A DNA stretch of 64,000 bases from Methylocaldum sp002005105 (GCF_051027545.1 NZ_CP194902.1:1674001-1738000); one strand, 5' to 3'. Shown: positions 40,792 to 50,215, counted from the stretch's first letter. Notes: generated by a model not told the origin, from the letters alone. Made by a program: numbers and translations.

Positions 40792-42339
40792 TCAGCCCCA
40801 AGCCACCCTGCCGGAACGCTGTTTGGCTCGGTACATTTCCATATCGGCATCCTTGAGAATCTGGTCGGGGTCCTCGTTAGTGCCCAGGAACAGCTTGATG
40901 CCGATGCTTGCCGAACATTGGTGCCGGATATCGCCCAGGACGTATTCTTGACCCAGCACATTGCGGATATCGTCGGCAAGGGCGGCGGCGTAATTCCGCG
41001 CTTTTTCCGCCTCCGGGCCGAGTCCCTCCAGCATCACTATGAATTCATCGCCGCCGAGACGCGCGACCGTGTCGCTTTCCCGGACAGTGCTTTGCAGGCG
41101 TCGGGCGACATCCATCAAGAGTTGGTCGCCGATATCGTGGCCGTGATTGTCGTTGAGCTCCTTGAAATTGTTCAGGTCGAGAAACATCACGGCAACATGG
41201 GATCTTTGGCGCGCGCTCGCGAGCTGCGCCTGATGAAGGCGATCCAGCAACAAACGGCGATTGGGCAGCCGCGTCAAAGCATCATAAAACGCGAAGTGGC
41301 GCAGTTCTTCTTCGAGACGCTTGCGCTCGTCGACTTCCGCGATGAGCATGGCATGGCTTTGTTCGAGTTCGATCGTACGTTCTCGCAGCTGCTCTGAGAG
41401 TTGTTCGCGTCGGACGGCGAAGAGCAGGACTTGATGCAAGGCGCCCCCCAACAGGATTCCGACTAGCCAGAAGCCGCCGCGCAGCCAGCCGAAGTGGCCG
41501 CCTCGGCCCCAGCCACGGTCGGGCCGCGCTGCCAGTTCCCAGGTTCCGCCCGGTGTAATGACCTCGGCGATAATGGCATCGGTATCGAATAACGAGTCGT
41601 CGCCCAGGAAGGTTTCTCCTTCCGAACCGGTGCCGTCCCTGCCTCGCAAGGCAAGCTGTAATCCCCGTACATTGGGCGCTACGCCGACGCGCGCATACAG
41701 GCTTTCGATATCGATCACCATGCTGAGCAGCCCCCAATAGTCTCCCTGGGCGCCGAGGAATACCGGAATCCGGTAGATCAGGCCCACGCCGCCCTGCTTC
41801 AATTGGGTTGGGCCGGCGAGTCGCGGTTTGCGTTCGCGGATGGCTCGCTCGACGGCGGGCCACTGCTCCTTCACATCCGGGAAGTAGAGTCCAAGCGCCT
41901 TGTCGTTACCCTCGAGCGGATAGATGTAGGTCAGGCGATTGCCGGGCGCAAGTCCGATGTTGCGGACATGCCGTCCGTACTCGTAGAGCGTTTTGAGCAT
42001 CGGTTCGATCACCTCGGGTTCGAGGGTCGAGCGTGTGGTGACATAGGCGATCATGCCCTGCGTCAGAAACAGCGTGGCGTTAAGCTCGCTTTCCAGCGCG
42101 GCTCTGAGTTGACCGACTTCGCTGATGACCTGGCTGCGCTGCTCGCGTTCGGCGTTTTGTCGTTCCAGCCGTACCATATATTCCCCGACTCCGCCGACGC
42201 TCAACATCACGATAAGCGTCAGCACGCGAGCCAGTATCATTCGTTTGTGCTGAAGTGCGGCAACGAGCTTCGATTGGACCGTCGAGGGGATCACGAGGAC
42301 TGCGTTTTTAAGGTGGCGGATAAGTTTACTGCATTTCAA
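40792..42339 (-). CDS. CHASE-domain diguanylate cyclase
   Basis: A 515-residue membrane protein. TM1 is near residues 35-52, a periplasmic CHASE sensor is about 75-265 ('YVTTRSTLEPEVIEPML', 'IYPLEGNDKALGL', 'LIYRIPVF'), TM2 is about 290-312, then a coiled-coil linker and a GGDEF domain. The latter has 'FYDALTRLPNRRLLLDRL', 'FLDLNNFKELND', 'ARLGGDEFIVML' (intact active site) and 'SASIGIKLF'. It would make c-di-GMP from GTP. The RxxD inhibitory site is not present before GGDEF. The true start may be an internal Met. Confidence 0.93.
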   Translation of the reverse strand: MKCSKLIRHLKNAVLVIPSTVQSKLVAALQHKRMILARVLTLIVMLSVGGVGEYMVRLERQNAEREQRSQVISEVGQLRAALESELNATLFLTQGMIAYVTTRSTLEPEVIEPMLKTLYEYGRHVRNIGLAPGNRLTYIYPLEGNDKALGLYFPDVKEQWPAVERAIRERKPRLAGPTQLKQGGVGLIYRIPVFLGAQGDYWGLLSMVIDIESLYARVGVAPNVRGLQLALRGRDGTGSEGETFLGDDSLFDTDAIIAEVITPGGTWELAARPDRGWGRGGHFGWLRGGFWLVGILLGGALHQVLLFAVRREQLSEQLRERTIELEQSHAMLIAEVDERKRLEEELRHFAFYDALTRLPNRRLLLDRLHQAQLASARQRSHVAVMFLDLNNFKELNDNHGHDIGDQLLMDVARRLQSTVRESDTVARLGGDEFIVMLEGLGPEAEKARNYAAALADDIRNVLGQEYVLGDIRHQCSASIGIKLFLGTNEDPDQILKDADMEMYRAKQRSGRVAWG

Positions 42340-42555
42340 CCTGCGCCTTTGTTAAATGGAATTTTAGCAATAACCTGATAACGAGCATGGTAAAACAAGT
42401 TTCCCGGTTTTCGGTTCTTAATGCACACTCTATCCGTGAGAAATGCGGATTACTGCCTCGGAGCACCCAGTGCCGCAAGGGAACGATCGGAGCATCGCCG
42501 AAACACATTCTCGGGTGCTGTTTTGTGCCGGGGTCCGCTATGGCGAGACGACGAG

Positions 42556-43920
42556 ATGAGCGAGACCGGCGAGCGCACGGTTGAGAGCCGGCCGGCGCTG
42601 AAGCGGGCGATAGGTCCCAAGCTGCTGTTCTTCTTCGTGATCGGCGATGTGCTCGGCACCGGCATCTACGCCCTCGTCGGCAGCGTGGCCGGCCAGATCG
42701 GGGGAGCGCTGTGGCTGCCATTTCTCGTAGCGTTCGGAGTCGCGTTCCTCACCGCGTTCAGCTACCTGGAGCTGGTCGGCAAATATCCCCGCGCGGCCGG
42801 CGCGGCCTTGTACACCCAGCGGGCGTTTAAAATCCCGTTCCTGACCTTCCTGGTCGCCTTCGCCGTGATGAGTTCGGGCATTACGGCCGCCGGGGCGGCG
42901 GCTCGCGCATTCGCCGCTACCTACCTCCAGCCGTTCGCTCCCTGGCCGGTGCTGCCGGTGGCGGTCGGTTTTCTCCTCGTTCTCGGGCTGATCAACTTTC
43001 GAGGGGTGGCCGAGTCGGTGAAGATCAATATGGTACTGACCGGCGTCGAAATATCGGGCCTCTTGATCGTCATCGCCATAGGCGTGTACGCGGCGGGGAG
43101 CGGTCAAGGCGAGCCTAGCCGGCTCCTCGAATTCGACACCGAGGACCGAAACCTGCTGCTCTCGATTTCGGCGGCCACTTCCTTGGCCTTCTTCGCCATG
43201 GTCGGATTCGAGGACGCGGTAAACATGGCGGAGGAGTGCCGGGACCCCGCGCGGATTTTCCCGCGGTCGTTGCTGTCGGGGCTGATTGCCGCGGCCCTGA
43301 TTTATGAGCTGGTGGCGCTTACCGCTTCGCTGCTGATTCCGGCCGAGACGCTTTCGGCCGCCAGATCCGATGCGCTTTTGAAGGTGGTCGCCGTGGGTGC
43401 GCCGGCGTTTCCGCTGAAGGTATTTGCCGGCATCGGCCTGATTGCGGTGATCAACTCGGCCCTGATCAACATGATGATGGCCAGCCGGCTGCTGTACGGC
43501 ATGGCGAACGAACGGATTCTGCCGCCGGTGTTCGGCGCCGTGCATCCGACCCGGCGCACGCCATGGGTGTCGATCCTGTTCACCACCGCGATTGCGGTCG
43601 CGCTGGTCGTTACGGCTGGCGAGGATGGCGTGAGGAAGCTCGGCGGCACCACGGCCCTGCTCTTGCTGTGCGTTTTCACCGGGGTCAATATCGCCTGTCT
43701 GGTGCTGCGCCGGGAGAAAGTCGAGCATGCGCACTTCCGGGCGCCGCCTGGAACGCCCGTGCTTGGCGCGATTTTCTGCGGCTATCTGGCTCTACCGGTA
43801 CTATCCGCACGGCCGGCCAGCGACTACGCGATCTCGCTCGCGCTGCTGGGCGTCGGCATCGTGTTGTGGGGAGTCAACCGGTGGTGGATCGGCCGGCCGA
43901 GGCTGGCCCGGAAACGATGA
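42556..43920 (+). CDS. APC-family amino acid permease
   Basis: A 454-residue, roughly 12-segment transporter. 'KLLFFFVIGDVLGTGIYALVG' is the TM1 Gly-rich substrate motif, 'FAMVGFEDAVNMAEECRDPAR' is the conserved TM6/7 region, and 'ASRLLYGMANERILPPVF' is the APC loop. It imports or exchanges amino acids. It is 67 bases upstream of a keto-acid decarboxylase gene and probably co-transcribed, suggesting amino acid catabolism. Confidence 0.92.
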   Translation: MSETGERTVESRPALKRAIGPKLLFFFVIGDVLGTGIYALVGSVAGQIGGALWLPFLVAFGVAFLTAFSYLELVGKYPRAAGAALYTQRAFKIPFLTFLVAFAVMSSGITAAGAAARAFAATYLQPFAPWPVLPVAVGFLLVLGLINFRGVAESVKINMVLTGVEISGLLIVIAIGVYAAGSGQGEPSRLLEFDTEDRNLLLSISAATSLAFFAMVGFEDAVNMAEECRDPARIFPRSLLSGLIAAALIYELVALTASLLIPAETLSAARSDALLKVVAVGAPAFPLKVFAGIGLIAVINSALINMMMASRLLYGMANERILPPVFGAVHPTRRTPWVSILFTTAIAVALVVTAGEDGVRKLGGTTALLLLCVFTGVNIACLVLRREKVEHAHFRAPPGTPVLGAIFCGYLALPVLSARPASDYAISLALLGVGIVLWGVNRWWIGRPRLARKR

Positions 43921-43987
43921 TGGACTTACGGATACGCAATCGGAAGCGGCCAAAACAGTCAAATTTGAAAGTACCGGAGAAATCGTC

Positions 43988-45634
43988 ATGAGCACTGCAA
44001 AATCGGATTCTATCGGACAATACCTCCTCAAGCGTCTATACGATGCCGGTGTCAAACATATCTTCGGCGTTCCCGGCGATTATGTGCTCGGCTTCTACGA
44101 TTTGATGGTCAAAAGCCCGATCCAGCACATCGGCACCACGCGGGAGGACACCGCCGCCTTTGCCGCGGACGGCTATGCTCGCTGCCAGGGCATAGGCGCG
44201 CTGGCGGTGACTTACGGCGTGGGAGCGCTGAATACGGTCAACGCGGTCGCCGGTGCCCATGCGGAGTCCTCGCCGGTGGTCGTCATCAGCGGTGCTCCGG
44301 GCGTGCGCGAACAGCGAGAAGATCCACTGATTCATCACCGCTTCGGCCCCTTCACGTTTCAGCGCGAGATTTTCGATCGCATCACCTGCGCCACGGTCGT
44401 GCTCGATGACCCGGTCATCGCCTTTCGCCAAATCGACCGCGCCATCGCGACCGCCCGCCGGTCGTGCAAACCGGTTTACATCGAGCTCCCGCGCGATCTG
44501 GTCATGGCTGAAGGCTATTCGGTGCCGGAAGAGCCGCTCGAAGAGCCTTCGAGCGATGAAGCCGCCTTATCGGAAGCGGTCGCCGAGACCGCGGAGCTCA
44601 TGACGAAGTCGGTATCGCCGACGATTCTGGCGGGCCTCGAACTGCATCGACGCGGACTTCAGGACGCTCTGGTCGAACTGGTCGAACGGGCACGCTTGCC
44701 GGTGGCGGCCACGTTGACCGGCAAGTCGGTGATTGCCGAGCGGCACCCGGCCTATCTCGGCGTCTATGAAGGCGCGATGAGTTCGGAGAACGCGCGTTAC
44801 ATGGTGGAGCAATCCGATTTGCTGCTGATGCTGGGAGTCACCTTGAACGACATCGATACCGGCATCTACACCGCGCGTCTCGATCCCCATCGCATCGTGC
44901 GCGCGGCCCAGAACGAAGTCGTGATCCGCTATCACCGCTATCCCCGCGTCACCCTGTCGGATTTCGTCATGTCCTTGGCGCGCTCGGTGAAAGCTCGGAG
45001 CGAAACCTTCCCGGCGGCGCCCGCCGTGCCTGAAGCGAGCGGGTTTCCCGAACCGAACCGGCCGATGACGATCGCCCGTTTGATCGAACGGCTGAATCGG
45101 GCGCTTACCTCCGACATGATCGTGGTCTGCGACGTGGGCGATTGCCTGTTTGCCGCGATCGACCTACAGGTCTACGAGCGGAGCGAGTTCTTGTCCTCCG
45201 CTTTCTATACCACGATGGGCTTTGCGGTGCCCGCCGCGCTCGGCGCGCAAATCGCCCGTCCGGATCATCGTGCGCTCATCCTGGTCGGAGACGGCGCGTT
45301 TCAAATGACCGGCACCGAGCTTTCGACGCACGTACGCTTCGGCCTGGCTCCCATCGTGGTGGTTTTCAACAATTGCGGTTACAGCACCGAACGGTTCATC
45401 CTCGACGGGCCTTTCAACGACATCGGCTGTTGGCGTTTCGACCGGCTGGGCGAGCTTTTCGGTCCGCTGAACGGATACGATGCGCCCGATGAGGAAGCGT
45501 TTGAGGAGGCGCTCGTCAAATCGCTCGCAGACCGCGCCACGCCAAGCATCATCAATGTTCGCCTTGCGCCCGATGACAGTTCGTCGGCCATGAGGCGCCT
45601 TGCGGAGCATTTGAAATCCAGGGTCAAGGGCTGA
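43988..45634 (+). CDS. TPP-dependent 2-keto acid decarboxylase (pyruvate/indolepyruvate decarboxylase family)
   Basis: A 548-residue enzyme. The N-terminal TPP/PYR domain starts 'YLLKRLYDAGVKHIFGVPGD' and has the activating Glu53 in 'TTREDTAAFAADGYARCQG'. The central domain includes 'VAATLTGKSVIAERHPAYLG'. The C-terminal PP domain holds the GDGX-N motif 'LVGDGAFQMTGTELS' followed by 'FNNCGYSTE'. It decarboxylates a 2-keto acid to an aldehyde. The upstream amino acid permease favours a substrate derived from transamination. The catalytic His-His pair reads 'DPLIHHRFG' near residue 118. Confidence 0.9.
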   Translation: MSTAKSDSIGQYLLKRLYDAGVKHIFGVPGDYVLGFYDLMVKSPIQHIGTTREDTAAFAADGYARCQGIGALAVTYGVGALNTVNAVAGAHAESSPVVVISGAPGVREQREDPLIHHRFGPFTFQREIFDRITCATVVLDDPVIAFRQIDRAIATARRSCKPVYIELPRDLVMAEGYSVPEEPLEEPSSDEAALSEAVAETAELMTKSVSPTILAGLELHRRGLQDALVELVERARLPVAATLTGKSVIAERHPAYLGVYEGAMSSENARYMVEQSDLLLMLGVTLNDIDTGIYTARLDPHRIVRAAQNEVVIRYHRYPRVTLSDFVMSLARSVKARSETFPAAPAVPEASGFPEPNRPMTIARLIERLNRALTSDMIVVCDVGDCLFAAIDLQVYERSEFLSSAFYTTMGFAVPAALGAQIARPDHRALILVGDGAFQMTGTELSTHVRFGLAPIVVVFNNCGYSTERFILDGPFNDIGCWRFDRLGELFGPLNGYDAPDEEAFEEALVKSLADRATPSIINVRLAPDDSSSAMRRLAEHLKSRVKG

Positions 45635-45729
45635 AGCTGGGTCAGCGAAAAACGAACCAAACTTGGACTACCCGCTCCTGGCCATCGCTGCTGTTCTGAG
45701 CGGCGACCGGAAAGCGCCTTTGGGTGAAG

Positions 45730-45843
45730 TAATTCCATTCGGTATTCAAATGAATATTTATTGTAGGGCGGGTTAGCGCAGCGTAACCCGCCGATCCGAG
45801 GTCGCTCGAACGATGCGGTTCACTTCGTTCACCACATCCTACG
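45730..45843. repeat. Dispersed repeat B unit with conserved head
   Basis: TAATTCCATTCGGTATTC... leads into GTAGGGCGGGTTAGCGCAGC and GTAACCCGCC. The same head-plus-body structure is at 51402-51512 (inverted) and 57873-58020. The remaining 45844-46068 has no supported gene. Confidence 0.75.
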
Positions 45844-46068
45844 GCTATTATCCTAGAAACGGCAGTTGGACGCACTCGAGTGTGCGGCGGGTGGGTCGAC
45901 TGGCCAGGCGCGACGACGCGGCAGGGTCGGCCCCTGTTAGAAGGAGCAACGCCGCCAGGCGGCCCGCCCGTCGTGCAATCGGGTGCGTAGCGGTTTCACC
46001 CACCAGGTGAGACTGATACCAGACCGAGCGTTCAGGATTCATCGGGCGTTTCTGGTGCATCGAAGCGG

Positions 46069-47220
46069 TCAACTGCCGCTTCTAGGATTATCATCCGCCG
46101 AGGAAAATAAAGACCAGCGCCGGTAAGACATGGCTTTTTTGACCCGTTGCTCGGCGAGCTCCAAAGCGGCGTGCCGCGGAAGAATGGCTTTGGTACTGAC
46201 GGCCTCCAAGACCTGCTCCGTATTGCTTCGCACTTTTTCCCCAATCGACGAAAATACCATCGCTTGAGTGACGCCGCGATATTCCAGGGCAGCGCATATC
46301 ACGCCGCCCGCATTGGCGATGAAATCCGGAACGCAGAGCACGTCGTGCTCGTGCAGGAATTTTTCGGCTTCGGGGGTGACGGGGATGTTGGCCCCCTCGA
46401 CAATCAGTTTGGTGTTGAGACGCGATGCGTTCGCCGCGTTGATCACATCCGGCCGTGCGGCGGGAATCCAGATATCGCATTCCATGTCGATCACGGCGTC
46501 CCGGTCCCGTTTCTCCCCGGCCGTAACGTCGGAAACGCTCTTTCCCGTCTTTTTCAGTTCCATCAGAGCCGAGACATCCAGGCCGCGAGGATTGTAAACG
46601 GCGCCCCGACTATCGGATGCGCCGACCAAGACTGCCCCGGCTTGCGCCAGAAAGCGCGCCGAGTGCCGGCCGACGGCGCCAAACCCCTGGATCACGACTC
46701 GGGCGCCGTCGATCTTCATATTGCAGTAGCGCGCCGCAATTTCCGTGGCCTGATAAATCCCCCAGCCGGTTGCGCCGACTTCATCCAGCGGAATGCCGCC
46801 CAGATCGCTGGGAAAACCCGCGGCACGGCCTATTTCGTCTTTCACCCAGGCCATGCAGTTTTCATCGGTACCCATGTCGGGCGCGAAAATATAATCCCTT
46901 TCGTTTCTCAAACTCGAGGCGAAAGCGCGGATGAGTCTTTCCTTATCCGGTCCCGGCATTTTGGGATCGCCGAAAATGACGGACTTGGCGCCGCCATGAG
47001 GCAAACCGGCGGCCGCGTTTTTGAACGTCATCGCCCGGGCGAGACGAAAGCATTCCGCCACGCTGACATCGGGCGCCATCCTCAATCCCCCGATGGCGGG
47101 ACCCCTCGCAACATTGTCTACGACCAGAATGCCTTTCAACCCTGCGGAGGGTTCATAAACGTGAATGATCCTGGCGGGACCCAATGCGTCCGCAAACCCA
47201 AAAACATCGCTCGCGTTCAT
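46069..47220 (-). CDS. Glu/Leu/Phe/Val dehydrogenase
   Basis: A 383-residue amino acid dehydrogenase. The N-terminal catalytic domain has 'GPAIGGLRMAPDVSVAECFRLA' and the active-site Lys in 'GLPHGGAKSVIF', then 'APDMGTDENCMAWV'. The Rossmann domain begins 'VVIQGFGAVGRHSARFLAQAGA' and ends 'DFIANAGGVICAALEY'. It catalyses NAD(P)-dependent oxidative deamination. The sequence is nearer leucine/valine-type than hexameric glutamate enzymes, but the substrate cannot be fixed. A role with the neighbouring permease and decarboxylase is plausible. Confidence 0.9.
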   Translation of the reverse strand: MNASDVFGFADALGPARIIHVYEPSAGLKGILVVDNVARGPAIGGLRMAPDVSVAECFRLARAMTFKNAAAGLPHGGAKSVIFGDPKMPGPDKERLIRAFASSLRNERDYIFAPDMGTDENCMAWVKDEIGRAAGFPSDLGGIPLDEVGATGWGIYQATEIAARYCNMKIDGARVVIQGFGAVGRHSARFLAQAGAVLVGASDSRGAVYNPRGLDVSALMELKKTGKSVSDVTAGEKRDRDAVIDMECDIWIPAARPDVINAANASRLNTKLIVEGANIPVTPEAEKFLHEHDVLCVPDFIANAGGVICAALEYRGVTQAMVFSSIGEKVRSNTEQVLEAVSTKAILPRHAALELAEQRVKKAMSYRRWSLFSSADDNPRSGS

Positions 47221-47741
47221 CTCGATTCACCGATGTGCCGGTTTGATGCCCAGTCAAGGAGGCCGCGCGGACAGGCCAAGTTCAGGAAATTCTCCGAGCG
47301 AAGCCCTGCCTACGCACTACGACCAACTTTATCACTGTTCTGCTTTCTGAATGAGAGGCCTATCGTTCGGCCAAACTCCCGACCGTCCTGCCGGCCTCTT
47401 TTTTCGTCACCCTGCATGCGTGCCAGGCGGGAGTAAGGCGCCGCATCATTCAAGAAGATAGTCGTAAGGCTCTGCCGATTTCGGAAAACAGCAATCAGGT
47501 TTGTCGGGTTTGTCCAGTTCCGGACATTGCATCGAGGGACGATCGTCCTGAAATCATTGAGAAATTGCCGTTGCAAACCGATGGCATGTTTATCGCTTCC
47601 AATACATACGCGCCACAAAAAATCTGGATACCGTGCAAAGAGGCCGCTCCTACGGTGTCGTTGCAGGCATGGTCCTGTCTGAACCGAAAATGGCGCATTT
47701 CGATCGACCCCGGCCTGGTTTGAATCATCCGGAGACCCTTT
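47221..47741. other. Intergenic region with an orphan terminator
   Basis: No gene. AGAGGCC (47354-47360) pairs with GGCCTCT (47393-47399) and is followed by six T on the plus strand, although no plus-strand gene lies upstream. A small RNA between about 47225 and 47404 is possible but has no other support. Confidence 0.35.
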
Positions 47742-48053
47742 ATGGCCTATGAAGACGTTTGCAAACAAAGCCTGATCGGCGAAGGGGAGTTGGTGCCCTG
47801 CAAGGTGGGCGACAAAGAGATCGTCATCATGTGGCCGGACGGCGGAGAGCCGAAAGCCTATGAAGCGCGTTGTCCGCATGAAGGCGTTTCCCTGGGCCAG
47901 GGCGATTTCAACGGCAGAATTCTTTATTGCATCGCGCATGGATGGGTGTTCGACGGTCGCTGCGGCAAGTCTCTGCAACCTGCCGGATGGCAGATGAAGG
48001 AATATCCCATGCGCCTGCAGAACGGCATGGTGCAGGTGGACATCACCGGCTAG
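47742..48053 (+). CDS. Rieske-type ferredoxin
   Basis: A 103-residue single-domain Rieske protein. Cys44-x-His46 ('ARCPHEGV') and Cys63-x2-His66 ('LYCIAHGWVFD') bind a [2Fe-2S] cluster. The size and motif resemble TmoC-type ferredoxins that feed electrons to diiron monooxygenases, but no oxygenase or reductase gene is nearby, so the partner is unknown. GGAGA precedes the start. A thioredoxin gene follows 69 bases later. Confidence 0.9.
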   Translation: MAYEDVCKQSLIGEGELVPCKVGDKEIVIMWPDGGEPKAYEARCPHEGVSLGQGDFNGRILYCIAHGWVFDGRCGKSLQPAGWQMKEYPMRLQNGMVQVDITG

Positions 48054-48122
48054 CTTTCGCCATCGGTGCAGCGAACCTGCGCCGACCTCTTTCTCCACCC
48101 CAACAGCCCTGGTATTTGAGTC

Positions 48123-48500
48123 ATGGCCATTATCGAAGTCACCGACGACACCTTTCAGCAGGTGATCGAAACCCATCCCATCGTCGTTCTGGATTTCTGG
48201 GCAACCTGGTGCGGGCCGTGCCGCGCCTTTGCGCCGGTTTTCGAAGCCGCCTCCGAAAAACACCCCGATTTGTTTTTCGGCAAGATCGATACGGATCAAC
48301 AACGCCAACTGTCGCAAGGATTCGATATCCGCTCGGTGCCGACGCTGATGGTGTTGCGAGACAGGATCGTGGTGGTTCGCGAATCCGGCGCATTGCCCGC
48401 CAGTTCGCTGGAAAAAGTGATCGAGCATGTCCGGGCGCTGGACATGGATAAGATCCGCGCGGAACTCGACGCTCGGGACAAGGCCGCGGTTTCGGGCTGA
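48123..48500 (+). CDS. Thioredoxin-family protein
   Basis: A 125-residue thioredoxin fold with the classical redox site WCGPC (Cys30, Cys33), 'KIDTDQQRQLSQGFDIRSVPTLMV' containing the cis-Pro, and a C-terminal helical extension of about 20 charged residues. There is no signal peptide. It would act as a cytosolic disulfide reductant, possibly a specialised paralogue given the extension. Confidence 0.9.
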   Translation: MAIIEVTDDTFQQVIETHPIVVLDFWATWCGPCRAFAPVFEAASEKHPDLFFGKIDTDQQRQLSQGFDIRSVPTLMVLRDRIVVVRESGALPASSLEKVIEHVRALDMDKIRAELDARDKAAVSG

Positions 48501-48704
48501 GCGCCCGGCTGCATTCTGTTTTATCCGGCCGATCAGCTCGTGGGGCAGGGGATGTCCTGACCGCTTTGGCGCGACCTCTCCCGGTTTCCCGCCACCCCGG
48601 CGGTACGCAACTCCCAGTCACAGGAGGAATGAGCACGTACCGGTGGGCTTGCCGGCAGGCAGCACGGGGGCGGCCGGGCTCCGGCGTACGTGATCGGAAA
48701 GCCC

Positions 48705-49013
48705 CTAGGCTGCTTTCCGGCGCAGGGGAACCATCTGTGCGATCACCTGCAATACGGTAAATCCATGGGTCGCGATGTCGACGGCGAGGAGAAAGACATC
48801 GGCGTTCTTGGTCGTTCCGGCCAGCTTATCCGCACGCATCACGGCCTCCTGCCCGATCCGCCCGGCGGCAAGAATGTCCTTGAATACCTGGACATCGGGA
48901 TGGTCGTCGCCGAGCTGGGCGATCAAAGCCTCAGCCCGTCCCTTAAACCAGTCTGGAATGCCGATTTCCGCCCACTCGGGGCCGTTGAAAAACGATCTAA
49001 GATTCATGGCCAT
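48705..49013 (-). CDS. Hypothetical protein
   Basis: A 102-residue protein (MAMNLRSFFNGPEW...) that I do not recognise. The middle is charged ('AQLGDDHPDVQVFKDILAAG') and the C-terminal third is moderately hydrophobic ('VFLLAVDIATHGFTVLQVI'), perhaps a membrane-associated helix. Start 49013 has GGAGAC upstream. It is next to another unknown small gene in the same direction. Confidence 0.6.
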   Translation of the reverse strand: MAMNLRSFFNGPEWAEIGIPDWFKGRAEALIAQLGDDHPDVQVFKDILAAGRIGQEAVMRADKLAGTTKNADVFLLAVDIATHGFTVLQVIAQMVPLRRKAA

Positions 49014-49056
49014 AACAAAAGTCTCCAAAAATCGAGCACCGGGCCGCGCCCGATGA

Positions 49057-49374
49057 TTAAAACTCCTCATCCCTCGCATGCTCGGCGAGCGCTTTTTCGA
49101 CGATGTCGCGGCAGCGCAGTAGGCGTTCGTACTCCGCTTTGTCGACTTGAACCCACTCGCCTGACGGAGAGACTTCCGCCGGTGGCGCGACGGCCTGGGC
49201 GGCTTCGAATAAAGCCCGTTCCAATTGAAAGATGCGTTCGCTCGCCCGCTCGAGGTAAGGCACCGGATTAGCCTTGATATTGGCTTCATGCAGGGCATCC
49301 AGGCACAAGAGCTCCCCGAAGCGCCTTATCGTCTGGCGTGTTCTCTTCCCGAAATTGCGCTCGATGACCGTCAT
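49057..49374 (-). CDS. Hypothetical protein
   Basis: A 105-residue, mostly helical protein (MTVIERNFGKRTRQ...) with basic N-terminus and acidic end. It includes 'YLERASERIFQLERALFEA' and 'VDKAEYERLLRCRDIVEKAL', suggesting a small helical bundle or coiled coil. Family not recognised. Start 49374 has GGAG upstream. It is 43 bases from the next gene and probably co-transcribed. Confidence 0.6.
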   Translation of the reverse strand: MTVIERNFGKRTRQTIRRFGELLCLDALHEANIKANPVPYLERASERIFQLERALFEAAQAVAPPAEVSPSGEWVQVDKAEYERLLRCRDIVEKALAEHARDEEF

Positions 49375-49456
49375 AACCACTCCGACTCTTTCTCAAACTC
49401 TCGGCGGGCTCCGAACTCAAGACGCCGAAACTGCTCGGGATTTCGTACCTTTCCCG

Positions 49457-50215
49457 TTACAGCGGCGGTCCGAGGTCGTCCGAAGCCTGCTTTTTCTTCT
49501 TCTCGACTTTCGCCGAGGCGTAGCTTCCCGCGTTCTTCAGGGTGACGGGAGGCGGGCCTTCCAAGTTGTGGGAAATCAGCGTCAAGGTACGCTCGAATGC
49601 CTTCTGGGCCGCCGAAGCGTCGTAAGTATCGCGCTCTTCACAGTTGAAGCTATGTCCCGCCGGATAATCGTAAACGCTGACGTCCGGTCTGGCGGAACGG
49701 AATTGAACGACCAGCTCGAAAGGGATATACGGATCGAGAGACCCGAAATGCAGCTGCGTCTGAATCTTCCGCTTTCCGTATAAATCCTGGGTCACCCCGC
49801 AGGCGTAATAGATACTGGCGCAAGCCAGTCCCTTCACCATGTTGGCCGCATGGTAAGCCAGGTAGCCGCCCCAATCGTAGCCGACGATAGCCACCTTGCC
49901 GGTACTGGCGACGGCATCGACCGCCGCCTGAATGTCGGCGATGGCGTTCGTCAGTCCTACCTGCCGCGCGAGATCCAGACCCTCGGCAACACCGGCGTCG
50001 TCATAGCTCAACTCGACATCTTTTTTTACCCGATCGAAGAGGCTTGGCGCGATGGCCATATAACCCTTCGCCGCGAATGCGTCGGTCACCGTCCGAATGT
50101 GCCGGTTGACGCCAAACACCTCGTGAAGCACCACCACCGCGCCCTTGGGCGCGTCCGGCGGCTCGGTCCGATAAGCGGAAAATACGTGGCCGTCGGCCGC
50201 AGAAATCTCGATCAT
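49457..50215 (-). CDS. Dienelactone hydrolase homologue with Asp at the nucleophile position
   Basis: A 252-residue alpha/beta-hydrolase of the DLH family ('VLHEVFGVNRHIRTVTDAFA' with Glu32, 'IADIQAAVDAV', 'QLHFGSLDPYIPFE' with Asp161, 'YDYPAGHSFNC' with His188). At the nucleophile elbow, where this branch normally reads GYCWGG, the sequence is GYDWGG with Asp114. The rest of the triad is intact. A G-x-D-W-G-G elbow is typical of haloalkane dehalogenases and epoxide hydrolases. The Lys-rich tail is extra. Confidence 0.85.
   Translation of the reverse strand: MIEISAADGHVFSAYRTEPPDAPKGAVVVLHEVFGVNRHIRTVTDAFAAKGYMAIAPSLFDRVKKDVELSYDDAGVAEGLDLARQVGLTNAIADIQAAVDAVASTGKVAIVGYDWGGYLAYHAANMVKGLACASIYYACGVTQDLYGKRKIQTQLHFGSLDPYIPFELVVQFRSARPDVSVYDYPAGHSFNCEERDTYDASAAQKAFERTLTLISHNLEGPPPVTLKNAGSYASAKVEKKKKQASDDLGPPL

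Noticed and set aside
48628..48762. A short frame with a perfect AGGAGGA site (MSTYRWACRQ...)
   Set aside because: 44 codons, Arg/Pro/Gly-rich, and antisense to the end of the gene at 48705. No homologue recognised.
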